A stretch of 6,483 nucleotides of DNA from Desulfarculaceae bacterium JdFR-95. Its GTDB lineage: Bacteria > Desulfobacterota > Desulfarculia > Desulfarculales > Desulfarculaceae. The stretch spans positions 820-7,302 of the forward strand of contig MTPE01000338.1 of assembly GCA_002011835.1 (NCBI GenBank), in the 5' to 3' direction. Positions within the stretch are counted from its first letter, which is position 1, and each line of letters opens with the position of its first letter. The notes beneath the pieces are model-generated. The model saw nothing but the letters and a program-made list of their open reading frames with translations, searched no databases and was not told where the DNA came from. Both the position numbers and the translations under genes were made by a program. Positions 1 to 6,266 of the stretch are shown in pieces.

Positions 1-356
1 ACCGGCCCCAGACCCGGCGCCGAACAGTACATGCCGCTAGTCCAGTCCTTGCGCATGGTGTAGCAGGTGCAGGCCAGACCGGTGGGGATCACACCCCGCT
101 GCACCGCATTCCACACCTCATAGCCGGGCACGATCTCGCCCGCCGAGTAGCGCTCGAACTTGACCCGGCCGCCCGTCCACTTCTCGATGAAGTCCAGGGT
201 ACGCATCTGCAGGTAATGCAGACCGCTGCCCCGCGGCCAGGAAGACTGGCACTTCCACACGAACTCTGGCTTGTCCGCCGCCAAGCCAGAACCCGCCAGC
301 GCCAGCCCCAACACGGCTATCAACCCCAAGACCAAAAGTCTCTTGCTGTGTTTCAT
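1..356 (-). CDS. TRAP transporter substrate-binding protein (DctP/TakP-like), N-terminal part
   Basis: Periplasmic solute receptor of a tripartite ATP-independent (TRAP) transporter, which captures a small, usually carboxylate, solute and delivers it to DctQ/DctM-type membrane partners. Only the first 118 codons are in the window, out of about 330-370 usual for the family. The ATG at 354-356 is preceded at 5 nt by the Shine-Dalgarno GGAGGGG (362-368). Residues 1-27 form a signal peptide: KHSKR, then a Leu/Ala/Gly-rich core, with cleavage near Ala26-Ala27. The mature start has the family pattern of an early Trp-x-x-x-Ser segment (VWKCQSSWPRGSG), then FIEKWTGGRVKFERYSAGEIVP, where a TGGR-x-K turn and an aGE-x-VP strand precede an 'xxAVxxG' helix (WNAVQRGVI). 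The family assignment rests on this pattern. The ligand cannot be read from this fragment. The cluster of Cys residues (CTC, later YC) near the cut edge is unusual for this family. Membrane subunits would be expected to the left, outside the window. Confidence 0.85.
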   Translation of the reverse strand, partial: MKHSKRLLVLGLIAVLGLALAGSGLAADKPEFVWKCQSSWPRGSGLHYLQMRTLDFIEKWTGGRVKFERYSAGEIVPGYEVWNAVQRGVIPTGLACTCYTMRKDWTSGMYCSAPGLGP

Positions 357-528
357 GAAGACCCCTCCGTCTGTGTTGATGGAACACACCTAGACTGCCC
401 CTTGGCGCCATATCACTAAGCCCGGCTCCCATGGGTAAACCGTGCCTGTGGCCAACTCTCTCCTGCAAGCTGGTCGTTGTGAGCAAGTCGGCAGCGATGA
501 GCCCGCGGGTCATGACTGCGCGACTCTC

Positions 529-549
529 CCGGGCCTGGAACCGGCCCGG
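529..549. repeat. Inverted repeat in the leader of the TRAP gene
   Basis: CCGGGCC (529-535) and GGCCCGG (543-549) are perfect reverse complements around a 7-nt loop. If transcription starts near 640 on the minus strand, this hairpin sits in a leader of about 284 nt ahead of the binding-protein gene. No T-run follows on either strand, so it is not a classical terminator. In DNA this GC-rich it may be fortuitous. Confidence 0.3.
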
Positions 550-650
550 CCTCCCTGCGGCCGCTCTGCTCGTGACCACCCGGCCCGCGACTCCTCCCGC
601 GGATTCCTTTCGGCGGACCGAGCGCCCTCCCGTGACTGCGATTCAATCAA

Positions 651-667
651 AGCAAAACGTATGCCAC
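651..667 (-). promoter_or_regulatory. Candidate sigma-54 promoter toward the TRAP binding-protein gene
   Basis: On the minus strand the bases read TGGCATA-CGTT-TTGCT, against the sigma-54 (RpoN) consensus TGGCACR-N4-TTGCW. The -24 GG lies at 665-664 and the -12 GC at 653-652, with the required 10-nt spacing. The only clear deviation is T for C at the sixth position. A start near 640 is predicted, giving a long leader of about 284 nt before the ATG at 356. The leader length lowers confidence. It is one of the few A/T-richer stretches in the spacer. Confidence 0.45.
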
Positions 668-696
668 CCCCCTGTCCGCCCGCCTCTCTACGCCCT

Positions 697-712
697 GGGC
701 ACGCTTCTTGAA
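697..712 (+). promoter_or_regulatory. Weaker candidate sigma-54 promoter toward the exported-protein gene
   Basis: The plus strand reads GGGCACG-CTTC-TTGAA. GGCACG and TTG match the consensus, with the GG (698-699) and the -12 dinucleotide (710-711) spaced by 10 nt, but the -12 dinucleotide is GA rather than GC. The predicted start near 723 would give a 5' leader of about 73 nt before the ATG at 796. The match is partial and could be chance. It is noted because it stands back-to-back with the better minus-strand candidate 30 bp away. Confidence 0.28.
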
Positions 713-744
713 TTCCTGAGCCCGAGAGCCCCACCCGGGCCCTC

Positions 745-764
745 TGGTCCGCCGCGCCGGACCA
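745..764. repeat. Short inverted repeat just upstream of the exported-protein gene
   Basis: TGGTCCG (745-751) and CGGACCA (758-764) pair perfectly around a 6-nt CCGCGC loop. The hairpin ends about 19 nt before the Shine-Dalgarno sequence of the gene at 796. It could be an operator or a leader hairpin. There is no T-run, so it is not an intrinsic terminator. Confidence 0.35.
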
Positions 765-795
765 TCCCTGCCACCTCTATCCGGGAGGGAACGCC

Positions 796-1902
796 ATGAA
801 CTCCTTGGGCCGGAAGTGCTGCCAACTCTGCGGCCTGGTAGCCTCGGGCTTGCTGCTCGCGCTCTTGGCCGCGCCGCTCCCCCTCTGGGCCAAGGGCTGC
901 TTCCCGCAGGTGTATTACGACCTGCTGCTCCGTCCCCTGCCCCAGGAGGCCTCCTCGGGCGACCCCCGCCTGGTGGGGCTCAGCGACTACCTGGCCAGCA
1001 AGGGCAAAGACCCCCACGCCAAGGAGGGCTCGGGCTGCATGTGCGGGGTCAACCACGGTCGCTGGGACCAGATATTCCTCAATGCCTCGCCCCGAGACCC
1101 CGCGCGGGCCCCGGTGAGTTTCCGCCTGCAGACCCTGGCCCTGGAGTTCTTCGACCGCCACGGCAAGCCCCAGGGGTGCCGCTTCCAACTGGACGCCAAA
1201 CGTCTGCCTGAATGCCTTGACGCCGCGATGAAAACCCGCGGCTTCCGGCCCTACTATGCCGAAGGCGGCCACAGCGACGCCCCCGACCTCCTGGAGCCGG
1301 GCGAGAACGTCCTGGGCTGCCTCTGCTTACCTCGGGAGCAACGCCACAAGTCGGGCTATGTCCTGCTCAGCCTGCACTACCAGCCGCTGGTGTTTTTCAC
1401 CTCCCTGCCAGGCTCTCGGGCCAAGGTTCGCCGTCAGGCCGGCTTCCTGGTGCTTCACGAAGACCGGATCATTTCGAGGCTGGCACCAGGCCAGGGCGCC
1501 TACTTCCACTTTCATCTGCCCTCCCCTCTGGTGGTACGCAGAGGAGTGATCGAGCTGGGGGATGCCCGCCACCTGGCCCTTTACACCAGCCTCCGCTGGC
1601 AGCCCTCCCTGGCCCAGTGGCGACGCGGCCGGCGGGAGTTGGAAGACCTGTCTCCTGCTGAGCTCTTGATCCTGGTGCGTGCCACCGGACCGCAGGCGCA
1701 GGGGAAACTCCACCTGCACCTGCAGCTCAGTACCTCCTCCGGCCAGTTGCCCCATCTGTCTTTGCGTGCGGCGGATCGGGTAGTGGCCAGAGCGGTGGCT
1801 CCCCCAGGGCAACGCGTGTTCAAAGCCTATGTGTTGGGATTGGGTTCACCTCGGGCCGAGGCCCAGGACAGCGCTCCCGCCCGTCCCTGCTGCTCCCGCT
1901 AG
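796..1902 (+). CDS. Exported protein of unknown family with paired cysteine motifs
   Basis: Encodes 368 residues. The ATG at 796 follows a Shine-Dalgarno GGGAGGG (783-789) at good spacing. Residues 1-32 look like a Sec signal peptide: a short basic start with three Cys, a hydrophobic core (LVASGLLLALLAAPLPLW), and cleavage after Ala32, so the mature protein should lie in the periplasm. Visible features are C35 right after the cleavage site, a CMCG motif near residue 80, a CLC motif near residue 175, and a C-terminal Cys pair (CCSR end). The middle and C-terminal parts are beta-like with alternating His/hydrophobic residues (AYFHFHLP, KLHLHLQL). The paired cysteines might form disulfides or bind a metal, but there is no canonical CxxCH heme site or known fold I recognise. 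Third positions are strongly GC, as expected for a real gene here. The minus-strand frames overlapping it lack signals. It ends 27 bp from the convergent operon. Function unknown. Confidence 0.8.
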   Translation: MNSLGRKCCQLCGLVASGLLLALLAAPLPLWAKGCFPQVYYDLLLRPLPQEASSGDPRLVGLSDYLASKGKDPHAKEGSGCMCGVNHGRWDQIFLNASPRDPARAPVSFRLQTLALEFFDRHGKPQGCRFQLDAKRLPECLDAAMKTRGFRPYYAEGGHSDAPDLLEPGENVLGCLCLPREQRHKSGYVLLSLHYQPLVFFTSLPGSRAKVRRQAGFLVLHEDRIISRLAPGQGAYFHFHLPSPLVVRRGVIELGDARHLALYTSLRWQPSLAQWRRGRRELEDLSPAELLILVRATGPQAQGKLHLHLQLSTSSGQLPHLSLRAADRVVARAVAPPGQRVFKAYVLGLGSPRAEAQDSAPARPCCSR

Positions 1903-1929
1903 GCCCCGGGGCACCGCTGTCGGGCGCGG

Positions 1930-3564
1930 TCAGGGCGTGGGGAACAACATGCCCTCCAGGTAGGCGTCGGCAAAGGCGGGATGGGCGGCCAGCTCCAGGT
2001 AGCGCATGCGGCTTGCCATCTGTTGGGCGCGCCGGCGTTGGGAGCAGGACAACAACATCATGCTGGCGCCGGTGCCAGCGGCGTTGCCCAGGCTGGTGAT
2101 CATCTCCGGCCTCACGCCGGGCAACAGGCCGATGGCACACAGGTCGTCCGGGTCCAAGTAGCTGCCGAAGGCTCCGGCCAGCAGCACCCGCTCCACCCCC
2201 GGCAAGCCCAGCTCGTCCAGCATCAATCGGGCGCCGGCGTGGATGGCCCCCTTGGCCAACTGCAGTTGAGACAGGTCGCGATGGGTGAGCACCAGGTCCT
2301 GGCCGGTGCCGGTCCGGCCGGCCGGCGCCAGGAGGTACTCCTGGCCCTGGTCTCCTTGGCGCAGGCGGTCTCCCAACACCTCGGCCACGAAGCCGCCCTG
2401 GGGCTCCAGCCCGCCGGCACGTACCAGGGCGGCCGCGGCCGAGACCAGTCCCGAACCGCAGATGCCCAAGGGCGCCATCTCCCCGGTCACGGACAGATGC
2501 GGCTCACCCGTATGGGGATCCAGGGCCACGCGCTCCACCGCACCGGGAGCGGCACGCATGCCCCAGCGGATCTGGCCGCCCTCGAAGGCCGGGCCCGCGG
2601 CGGTGGAGCAGCAGAGCATCTCCCCCGCCGTGGCCAGGACCAGCTCGCCGTTGGTGCCCAGGTCCACCAGCAGGGTGGGCTCCTCCACCTGGTCCAGCCC
2701 CCCGGCCAGGGCCGCGGCCACCGCATCCGCGCCCACAAAGCCGGCCTTGACCGGTGGCAGATACACCTGTGCCTCGGGCGCCAGGCCCAGCTCCAGCTCA
2801 TAAGCGGGGAGTTCCACCGCCTCTCCCCGCAAGGGCTGGTAGGGCGGCCGGGCCAGGCCACCCGGAGGCAGGCCCAACAGGATGTGGTGCATGGCGGTGT
2901 TGCCCACCACGGTGGCGGCGAAGATGCGGGCGGGCTCGGCCCCGGCCTCCTGGCAGGCCTGGTGGGCCAGGGCACGGATGCAGCGCCGGGCCAGGCGGGA
3001 GAGCAGGGCCAAGCCCTCGGTGCGGGACTCACACAACGAGATGCGGCTGATCACGTCCTCGCCGTGGGCCACCTGGGGGTTCATATCCGCTGCGGTGGCC
3101 AGGCGGCGTGCATCGCGCAGGTCGTAGAGGAAGGCCACCACCGTGGTGGTGCCCAGGTCCACGGCCAGGCCCAGGCAGGGCCCCTCCCCGGCCGCGGCCA
3201 GGGCCCCCGGGGGCGGGTCCAGGGTCAGGGAGCCGAGGTCCGCGGTGGTGAGGATCACCTGCTGCCGGCGGCGGCTCTGGGGCGGCACCCAGACCACGGC
3301 CCCGGCCCCGGCCGTAGCCTGGCAGGCCAGGCGCCAGCCCGCATCCCGCTCGGCCGGGCCCAGGTGTTCGGCCTCGGCAGGGGTGGGCGCGGACACCGGC
3401 CCCTCCACCCGCACCCGGCAGGCGCCGCACAGCCCCTTGCCCCCGCAAGCGGACTCCAGCTCCAGGCCCGCCCGCCGGGCCAGTTCCAGGATGCTGAGCC
3501 CTGCTACGGCCGCCACTCGGCGTCCCGCGGGCTGGAAGACTATCTCGGAATCATCCCGGACCAA
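1930..3564 (-). CDS. Reductive activator of corrinoid proteins (RACo/RamA-type, 2Fe-2S plus ASKHA domain)
   Basis: ATP-dependent repair enzyme that reduces accidentally oxidised Co(II) corrinoid back to Co(I), so that the partner methyltransferase system can continue. Predicted 544 residues from a TTG start at 3562-3564. I chose it because a strong GGAGGAGG lies 6 nt upstream. A longer frame begins at 3735 inside the preceding gene, but its extra 57 residues are low-complexity Pro/Arg and unlike the family. Residues about 5-85 are a ferredoxin-like 2Fe-2S domain with Cys40-x5-Cys46-x2-Cys49 and Cys81. Then comes the ASKHA (DUF4445-type) ATPase-like body: DLGTTT (136-141), NPQVAHGEDVISRI (about 162-175), VGNTAMHH (about 220-227), DLGTNGE (301-307), GICGSG, and LAGAFGSYLD and GNAAGTGA near the C-terminus. 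It is the last gene of the operon, 82 nt after the corrinoid-protein gene, and converges with the exported-protein gene 27 bp away. The family call is firm. The specific partner is inferred from the neighbouring B12 protein. Confidence 0.93.
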   Translation of the reverse strand: MVRDDSEIVFQPAGRRVAAVAGLSILELARRAGLELESACGGKGLCGACRVRVEGPVSAPTPAEAEHLGPAERDAGWRLACQATAGAGAVVWVPPQSRRRQQVILTTADLGSLTLDPPPGALAAAGEGPCLGLAVDLGTTTVVAFLYDLRDARRLATAADMNPQVAHGEDVISRISLCESRTEGLALLSRLARRCIRALAHQACQEAGAEPARIFAATVVGNTAMHHILLGLPPGGLARPPYQPLRGEAVELPAYELELGLAPEAQVYLPPVKAGFVGADAVAAALAGGLDQVEEPTLLVDLGTNGELVLATAGEMLCCSTAAGPAFEGGQIRWGMRAAPGAVERVALDPHTGEPHLSVTGEMAPLGICGSGLVSAAAALVRAGGLEPQGGFVAEVLGDRLRQGDQGQEYLLAPAGRTGTGQDLVLTHRDLSQLQLAKGAIHAGARLMLDELGLPGVERVLLAGAFGSYLDPDDLCAIGLLPGVRPEMITSLGNAAGTGASMMLLSCSQRRRAQQMASRMRYLELAAHPAFADAYLEGMLFPTP

Positions 3565-3570
3565 CTCCTG

Positions 3571-3578
3571 CCTCCTCC
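3571..3578 (-). promoter_or_regulatory. Ribosome binding site that fixes the TTG start of the activator gene
   Basis: GGAGGAGG on the minus strand lies 6 nt before TTG (3562-3564). It is one of the strongest Shine-Dalgarno sequences in the window. No ATG or GTG follows in frame before the conserved 2Fe-2S domain, so the rare TTG is the most likely start. Confidence 0.75.
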
Positions 3579-3588
3579 GCCAAGGACG

Positions 3589-3614
3589 GGGGCGGCCCGC
3601 CGCAGGGCCGCCCC
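3589..3614. repeat. Strong GC hairpin between the corrinoid-protein and activator genes
   Basis: Two 10-nt arms (3589-3598, GGGGCGGCCC, and 3605-3614, GGGCCGCCCC) are perfectly complementary around a 6-nt loop. In the minus-strand transcript the hairpin forms 32 nt after the corrinoid-protein stop codon and 10 nt before the activator's Shine-Dalgarno. Only a weak TCCTT follows, so it is not a classical terminator. It could protect the upstream mRNA from 3' decay, cause partial termination or mark a processing site. Any of these would lower activator output relative to the corrinoid protein, which is needed in larger amounts. Confidence 0.6.
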
Positions 3615-3646
3615 GGCATGAGGGGTGAGGAAGGGAGGGACAAATC

Positions 3647-4294
3647 TTATGCCAGCCCCAACAGCTCCTTGGTGACCTTGACCGCGCCGGCAGCGTCGGG
3701 GGCATAGCCGTCGGCGCCGCAGGTCTCGAGCGCAAACTTCTCGGTCACCGCCGCGCCGCCGCAGATCACCTTTACCTTGTCGGCGATATCACTCTGCTTG
3801 ATGGCCTCCACCGTGGCCTTGACGTGGGGATCTCCGGTGGTGAGCAGGCTGGACATGCCCACCACGTCTGCGCCCAGTTCGCGGGCCTTCTCCACGAAGG
3901 TCTCGGGAGGCACGTTTTCACCGATGTTGTGCACTTCGAAGCCGCTGGACTGCAGCATCAAGACCACCAGGTTCTTGCCGATGTCGTGCAGATCGCCGAA
4001 CACGGTGCCGATCACCACCGTGCCCAGCTTTTTCCCTGAACTTCCACTGCCCTCGATGTGGGGCTTGATCACCTCCAGTCCTTCCTGCATGGTGCGAGCG
4101 GCGATCATCATCTCAGGCACGAAGATCTTCTTGGCTTCGAAACGGGCCCCCACCTCCTTCATGGCCTCGATCATGTAGTCGTTAATGATGACGTGGGGGT
4201 CCACGCCCTCGGCCAGCGCGGCCTCCACCAAGGGAACGATGTCCTTGCGCCGGCCCTTGCTCACTGCCTCCTTGATTGCCTCCAGGTCTGCCAC
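3647..4294 (-). CDS. Corrinoid (B12-binding) protein of a methyltransferase system (MtbC/MttC/MtvC-like)
   Basis: Methyl carrier: the bound cobalamin accepts a methyl group from methyltransferase I as Co(I) and hands it to methyltransferase II. 215 residues, the usual size for this family. The start is GTG at 4292-4294, 6 nt after AGGAGGA (4301-4307), which overlaps the stop codon of the upstream gene. Residues about 3-88 form the helical cap domain typical of methionine-synthase-like B12 proteins (DPHVIINDYMIEAMKEVGARF, then FVPEMMIAARTM). Residues about 90-215 are the Rossmann-like B12 domain. D101-L-H103-D-I-G106 is the DxHxxG motif whose His is the lower axial cobalt ligand. The downstream GMSSLLTT (about 146-153) and VICGGAAVT (about 176-184) strands contact the nucleotide tail. 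The gene is 11 nt from the methyltransferase II gene, so the two are clearly co-translated. The native substrate cannot be told from this protein, because members that serve methylamines, methanol, methoxyaromatics and betaines look alike. Confidence 0.95.
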   Translation of the reverse strand: MADLEAIKEAVSKGRRKDIVPLVEAALAEGVDPHVIINDYMIEAMKEVGARFEAKKIFVPEMMIAARTMQEGLEVIKPHIEGSGSSGKKLGTVVIGTVFGDLHDIGKNLVVLMLQSSGFEVHNIGENVPPETFVEKARELGADVVGMSSLLTTGDPHVKATVEAIKQSDIADKVKVICGGAAVTEKFALETCGADGYAPDAAGAVKVTKELLGLA

Positions 4295-4305
4295 AGACGG
4301 TCCTC

Positions 4306-5163
4306 CTAGTCGTCCTCGGGGAACTGCTCGCGATAGGCGCTGATATAGTTCATGGCGAACTCGTCCCGCCCCAGGAAGAGATCGGCCAATAGCAGGGTGC
4401 GCCGGATCTCCCAGATGGTGGGGTCGGTGATGGGACAGGTAAGCCCGTTCATCACGGCCATGGCCAGGAACACACAGTTGACTGCCCGCCGTTCAGGCAG
4501 GCCATAGGAGATGTTGCTGGCCCCGATGGTCTGGTTGACGCCGAGCCGGTCGCGGATGCGGGCCAGGGCGGTAAGCGCGGTGAGCCCGGCCTGGTCGTCG
4601 GCGGCCACGCTCATGGCCAGAGGATCGATGATCACGTCCTCGGTGGCGATGCCCAGGCGTGCGGCCTCATTGAGGATCTTGTCGGCGATGGCCAAACGGG
4701 TGTCCACGTCGTTGGGGATGCCGCGGTCGTCCATGGTCAGCGCCACCACCGCGGCCCCATACTGGGCCACCACCGGCAGTACTTCCTTGAGCTTGGCCTC
4801 CTCGCCGTTGACGGAGTTGACCAGCGCCTTGCCCTCGTAAACCTCCAGCCCTGCGGCCAACACCTTGGGGTCGGCGGAGTCGATGCACAGGGGCACGTCG
4901 GTCACCTCGCGCACCGCGGCCAGGGCCTGGCGCATGAGGGCAGCCTCGTCTGCGCCCGAGATGCCCACGTTCACGTCCAGGATGCGGGCGCCGGCTTCCA
5001 CCTGGCGGCGGGCGTCCTCCTTCAGCAGCGCCATGTCACCCGCCTCCAGGGCCGCGGCCAGCTTGCGGCGGCCGGTGGGGTTGATGCGCTCGCCGATGAT
5101 CACCACCGGCTGATCAGGGCCGATGATCACTTCCTGGGAGTGGCTGCTGATCCGGGTATGCAT
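4306..5163 (-). CDS. Methyltetrahydrofolate:corrinoid methyltransferase (DHPS-like, AcsE/MtvA-type)
   Basis: Methyltransferase II: exchanges a methyl group between a corrinoid protein and tetrahydrofolate, linking the system to the Wood-Ljungdahl methyl branch. 285 residues. The ATG at 5161-5163 lies 11 nt after the stop of the upstream gene, with a modest GAGG Shine-Dalgarno (5169-5172). The open frame extends further upstream, but only as Arg/Gly/His-rich sequence overlapping that gene. A pterin-binding TIM barrel covers the whole protein: GERINPTG (24-31), DVNVG (63-67), IDS (94-96), VNSVNGEE (115-122) and LTMDDRGIPNDVDTRLA (about 142-158). The same strand-end order is seen in AcsE: IDPL (179-182) and GASNIS (214-219). 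The Asn of that last motif corresponds to the folate N5-contacting Asn of the methyl-THF methyltransferase family. There is no B12-binding module, so it needs the separate corrinoid protein encoded next. The family call is firm. The direction in vivo, methyl to THF or from THF, is inferred as toward THF. Confidence 0.93.
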   Translation of the reverse strand: MHTRISSHSQEVIIGPDQPVVIIGERINPTGRRKLAAALEAGDMALLKEDARRQVEAGARILDVNVGISGADEAALMRQALAAVREVTDVPLCIDSADPKVLAAGLEVYEGKALVNSVNGEEAKLKEVLPVVAQYGAAVVALTMDDRGIPNDVDTRLAIADKILNEAARLGIATEDVIIDPLAMSVAADDQAGLTALTALARIRDRLGVNQTIGASNISYGLPERRAVNCVFLAMAVMNGLTCPITDPTIWEIRRTLLLADLFLGRDEFAMNYISAYREQFPEDD

Positions 5164-5174
5164 GGTGTCCTCGC

Positions 5175-6218
5175 TCAAGACAGGCGCCCGTATTCCATGG
5201 CCGTGCGCCGGGCCGCGCGCACGTTCTCGTCCGGCACCCCGTCGGTGAGCCCCACGGTGTCGATGGAGAAGTTCTCCAGGGGCGCACCCTGGTCGATGGC
5301 GTCGCGCACCGCGGCCGCCACCTCCTCGGGAGTGCCATTCTTCATCAGTACGGGGCTGATGCGGGCATTGAAGGCCACCTGGGGCCCCAGCACCTTGCGG
5401 TTCTCGGCGAAGCTGGAGCCAAAGCCCGCCTCCACGAACACCAGGTTGGGCACCTGGGCGTAATACTCCACCACCGGGTCTAGGTTGCCACAGTGGTGGA
5501 TGCCGAAGGGGTGGCAGGCCTCGGCCAGCATGATGTCGTAGGGCAAGCCGAACTCGCGGTAAGTCTCCCCGGAGATCTGCTCCACGGTGCAGTTGGGCAC
5601 ACAGTAGATACTGGGGTCGCACATGGGGGTCACGTCCATGGCCCCGCTGCCGGTGATGGGGTAGACCAGCTTCCACAAGTCGATGATGCACTCGGCGCAG
5701 AACTTCAGCAGGCGATGAGCAAAGTCCGGGTCCTCGAAGTAGTCGATGTACAGTTCGTCGCCGCGCAGCTTCAAGGCCAGGTTCTGCACCCCGGTCACGT
5801 TGATGTCTCCCACCACGCGTCCATATTTGGCCTTGAGGTGCTCACACTGCTTGAGCATGCCGGCCATGGGTTCGGCTTTGGGGAGGTCGGGCTTCTTCAG
5901 ACGCTCGCACTCCTCCTTGGAGAGATTCAGGGGCATGGCCCAGGGCAGGGCCCCTTCCTCGTAGACGATCTCGCAACCGAACACCGCGGGCAGCATGACC
6001 ATGCCAAAGGTGATCAGAGGCTTGGGGTCGGGGTTGGGGTCGCCCAGGCCCACGTCACCGAACTGCTCGTACAGGGCACGCTGCTGTTGCATGCCCACTT
6101 CCACCCGGTAGTCCGGGTCGTAGTAGTATTCCCGCGTGCCCACCAGGATGCCGTGGTTGGCTGCCCACCAATCCGGGTAGAAACCCACGCCCAGAGGTAC
6201 GTGCTCTTTCTTCGCCAC
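5175..6218 (-). CDS. URO-D-superfamily methyltransferase, probable substrate:corrinoid methyltransferase I
   Basis: First gene of the operon, 347 residues, from a GTG start at 6216-6218 preceded at 6 nt by AAGGAG (6225-6230). It belongs to the uroporphyrinogen-decarboxylase TIM-barrel superfamily, whose MtaA/MtbA/CmuA-like branch consists of zinc-dependent methyltransferases working with corrinoid proteins. The segment CHPFGIHHCGNLDP (235-248) carries the His241-x-Cys243 zinc-type motif. The third ligand, normally a Cys near the C-terminus in a PGCGI-like turn, aligns with Val322 (SIDTVGLTDGVPDENVRA). A block of cysteines precedes it (C200, C206, C210). Because a methyl-THF methyltransferase follows and already fills the methyltransferase II role, this protein is most simply methyltransferase I, taking a methyl group from an unidentified donor (methoxylated compound, methylamine or similar). 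True haem-pathway URO-D is unlikely given the neighbours. The superfamily and operon placement are firm. The role is inferred and the substrate unknown. Confidence 0.85.
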   Translation of the reverse strand: MAKKEHVPLGVGFYPDWWAANHGILVGTREYYYDPDYRVEVGMQQQRALYEQFGDVGLGDPNPDPKPLITFGMVMLPAVFGCEIVYEEGALPWAMPLNLSKEECERLKKPDLPKAEPMAGMLKQCEHLKAKYGRVVGDINVTGVQNLALKLRGDELYIDYFEDPDFAHRLLKFCAECIIDLWKLVYPITGSGAMDVTPMCDPSIYCVPNCTVEQISGETYREFGLPYDIMLAEACHPFGIHHCGNLDPVVEYYAQVPNLVFVEAGFGSSFAENRKVLGPQVAFNARISPVLMKNGTPEEVAAAVRDAIDQGAPLENFSIDTVGLTDGVPDENVRAARRTAMEYGRLS

Positions 6219-6266
6219 CTCTCGCTCCTTTGCTTGGCGCCAGTGCTACAGGACACCCTCACATGC

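Larger units (their letters stand above)
357..795. other. Gene-free spacer between divergently transcribed genes
   Basis: This 439-bp stretch separates the TRAP binding-protein gene (minus) from the exported-protein gene (plus). Short open frames run through it on both strands, but none has both a good ribosome binding site and a protein-like sequence. They read as Arg/Pro/Gly-rich GC artefacts, and one simply runs into the binding-protein gene out of frame. What it does hold is a candidate sigma-54 promoter for each direction (651-667 minus, 697-712 plus), and two GC-rich hairpins (529-549 and 745-764) that would lie in the two untranslated leaders. Confidence 0.6.

Noticed and set aside
401..410. 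The 10-mer CTTGGCGCCA occurs both here, in the leader of the TRAP gene, and at 6233-6242, just upstream of the methyltransferase I gene, with a TGGCGCCA palindrome in each.
   Set aside because: Many repeated 10-mers are expected by chance in a 6.5-kb GC-rich window, and the two copies sit at different distances from their genes, one of them touching the ribosome-binding region. Not enough to call a shared operator.
1903..1930. GCCCCGGGGC palindrome (1903-1912) and ACCGC/GCGGT inverted repeat (1913-1917 with 1926-1930) between the convergent gene ends as a bidirectional terminator.
   Set aside because: The first has no loop and the second only a 5-bp stem. Neither is followed by a T-run on either strand, so an intrinsic terminator cannot be supported.
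1981..3621. Long plus-strand open frame of 546 codons opposite the activator gene.
   Set aside because: It is a Gly/Gln/His-rich antisense shadow produced by GC-biased codon positions. The minus-strand frame contains all conserved 2Fe-2S and ASKHA motifs.
3565..3735. N-terminal extension of the activator to an ATG at 3735.
   Set aside because: The extra 57 residues are Pro/Arg-rich and unlike the family, overlap the corrinoid-protein gene by 89 bp, and lack a ribosome binding site, while a strong GGAGGAGG precedes the TTG at 3564.
5164..5691. N-terminal extension of the methyl-THF methyltransferase to 5691.
   Set aside because: The extra sequence is Arg/Gly/His-rich and is an out-of-frame reading of the methyltransferase I gene. 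The conserved protein starts at the ATG at 5163.
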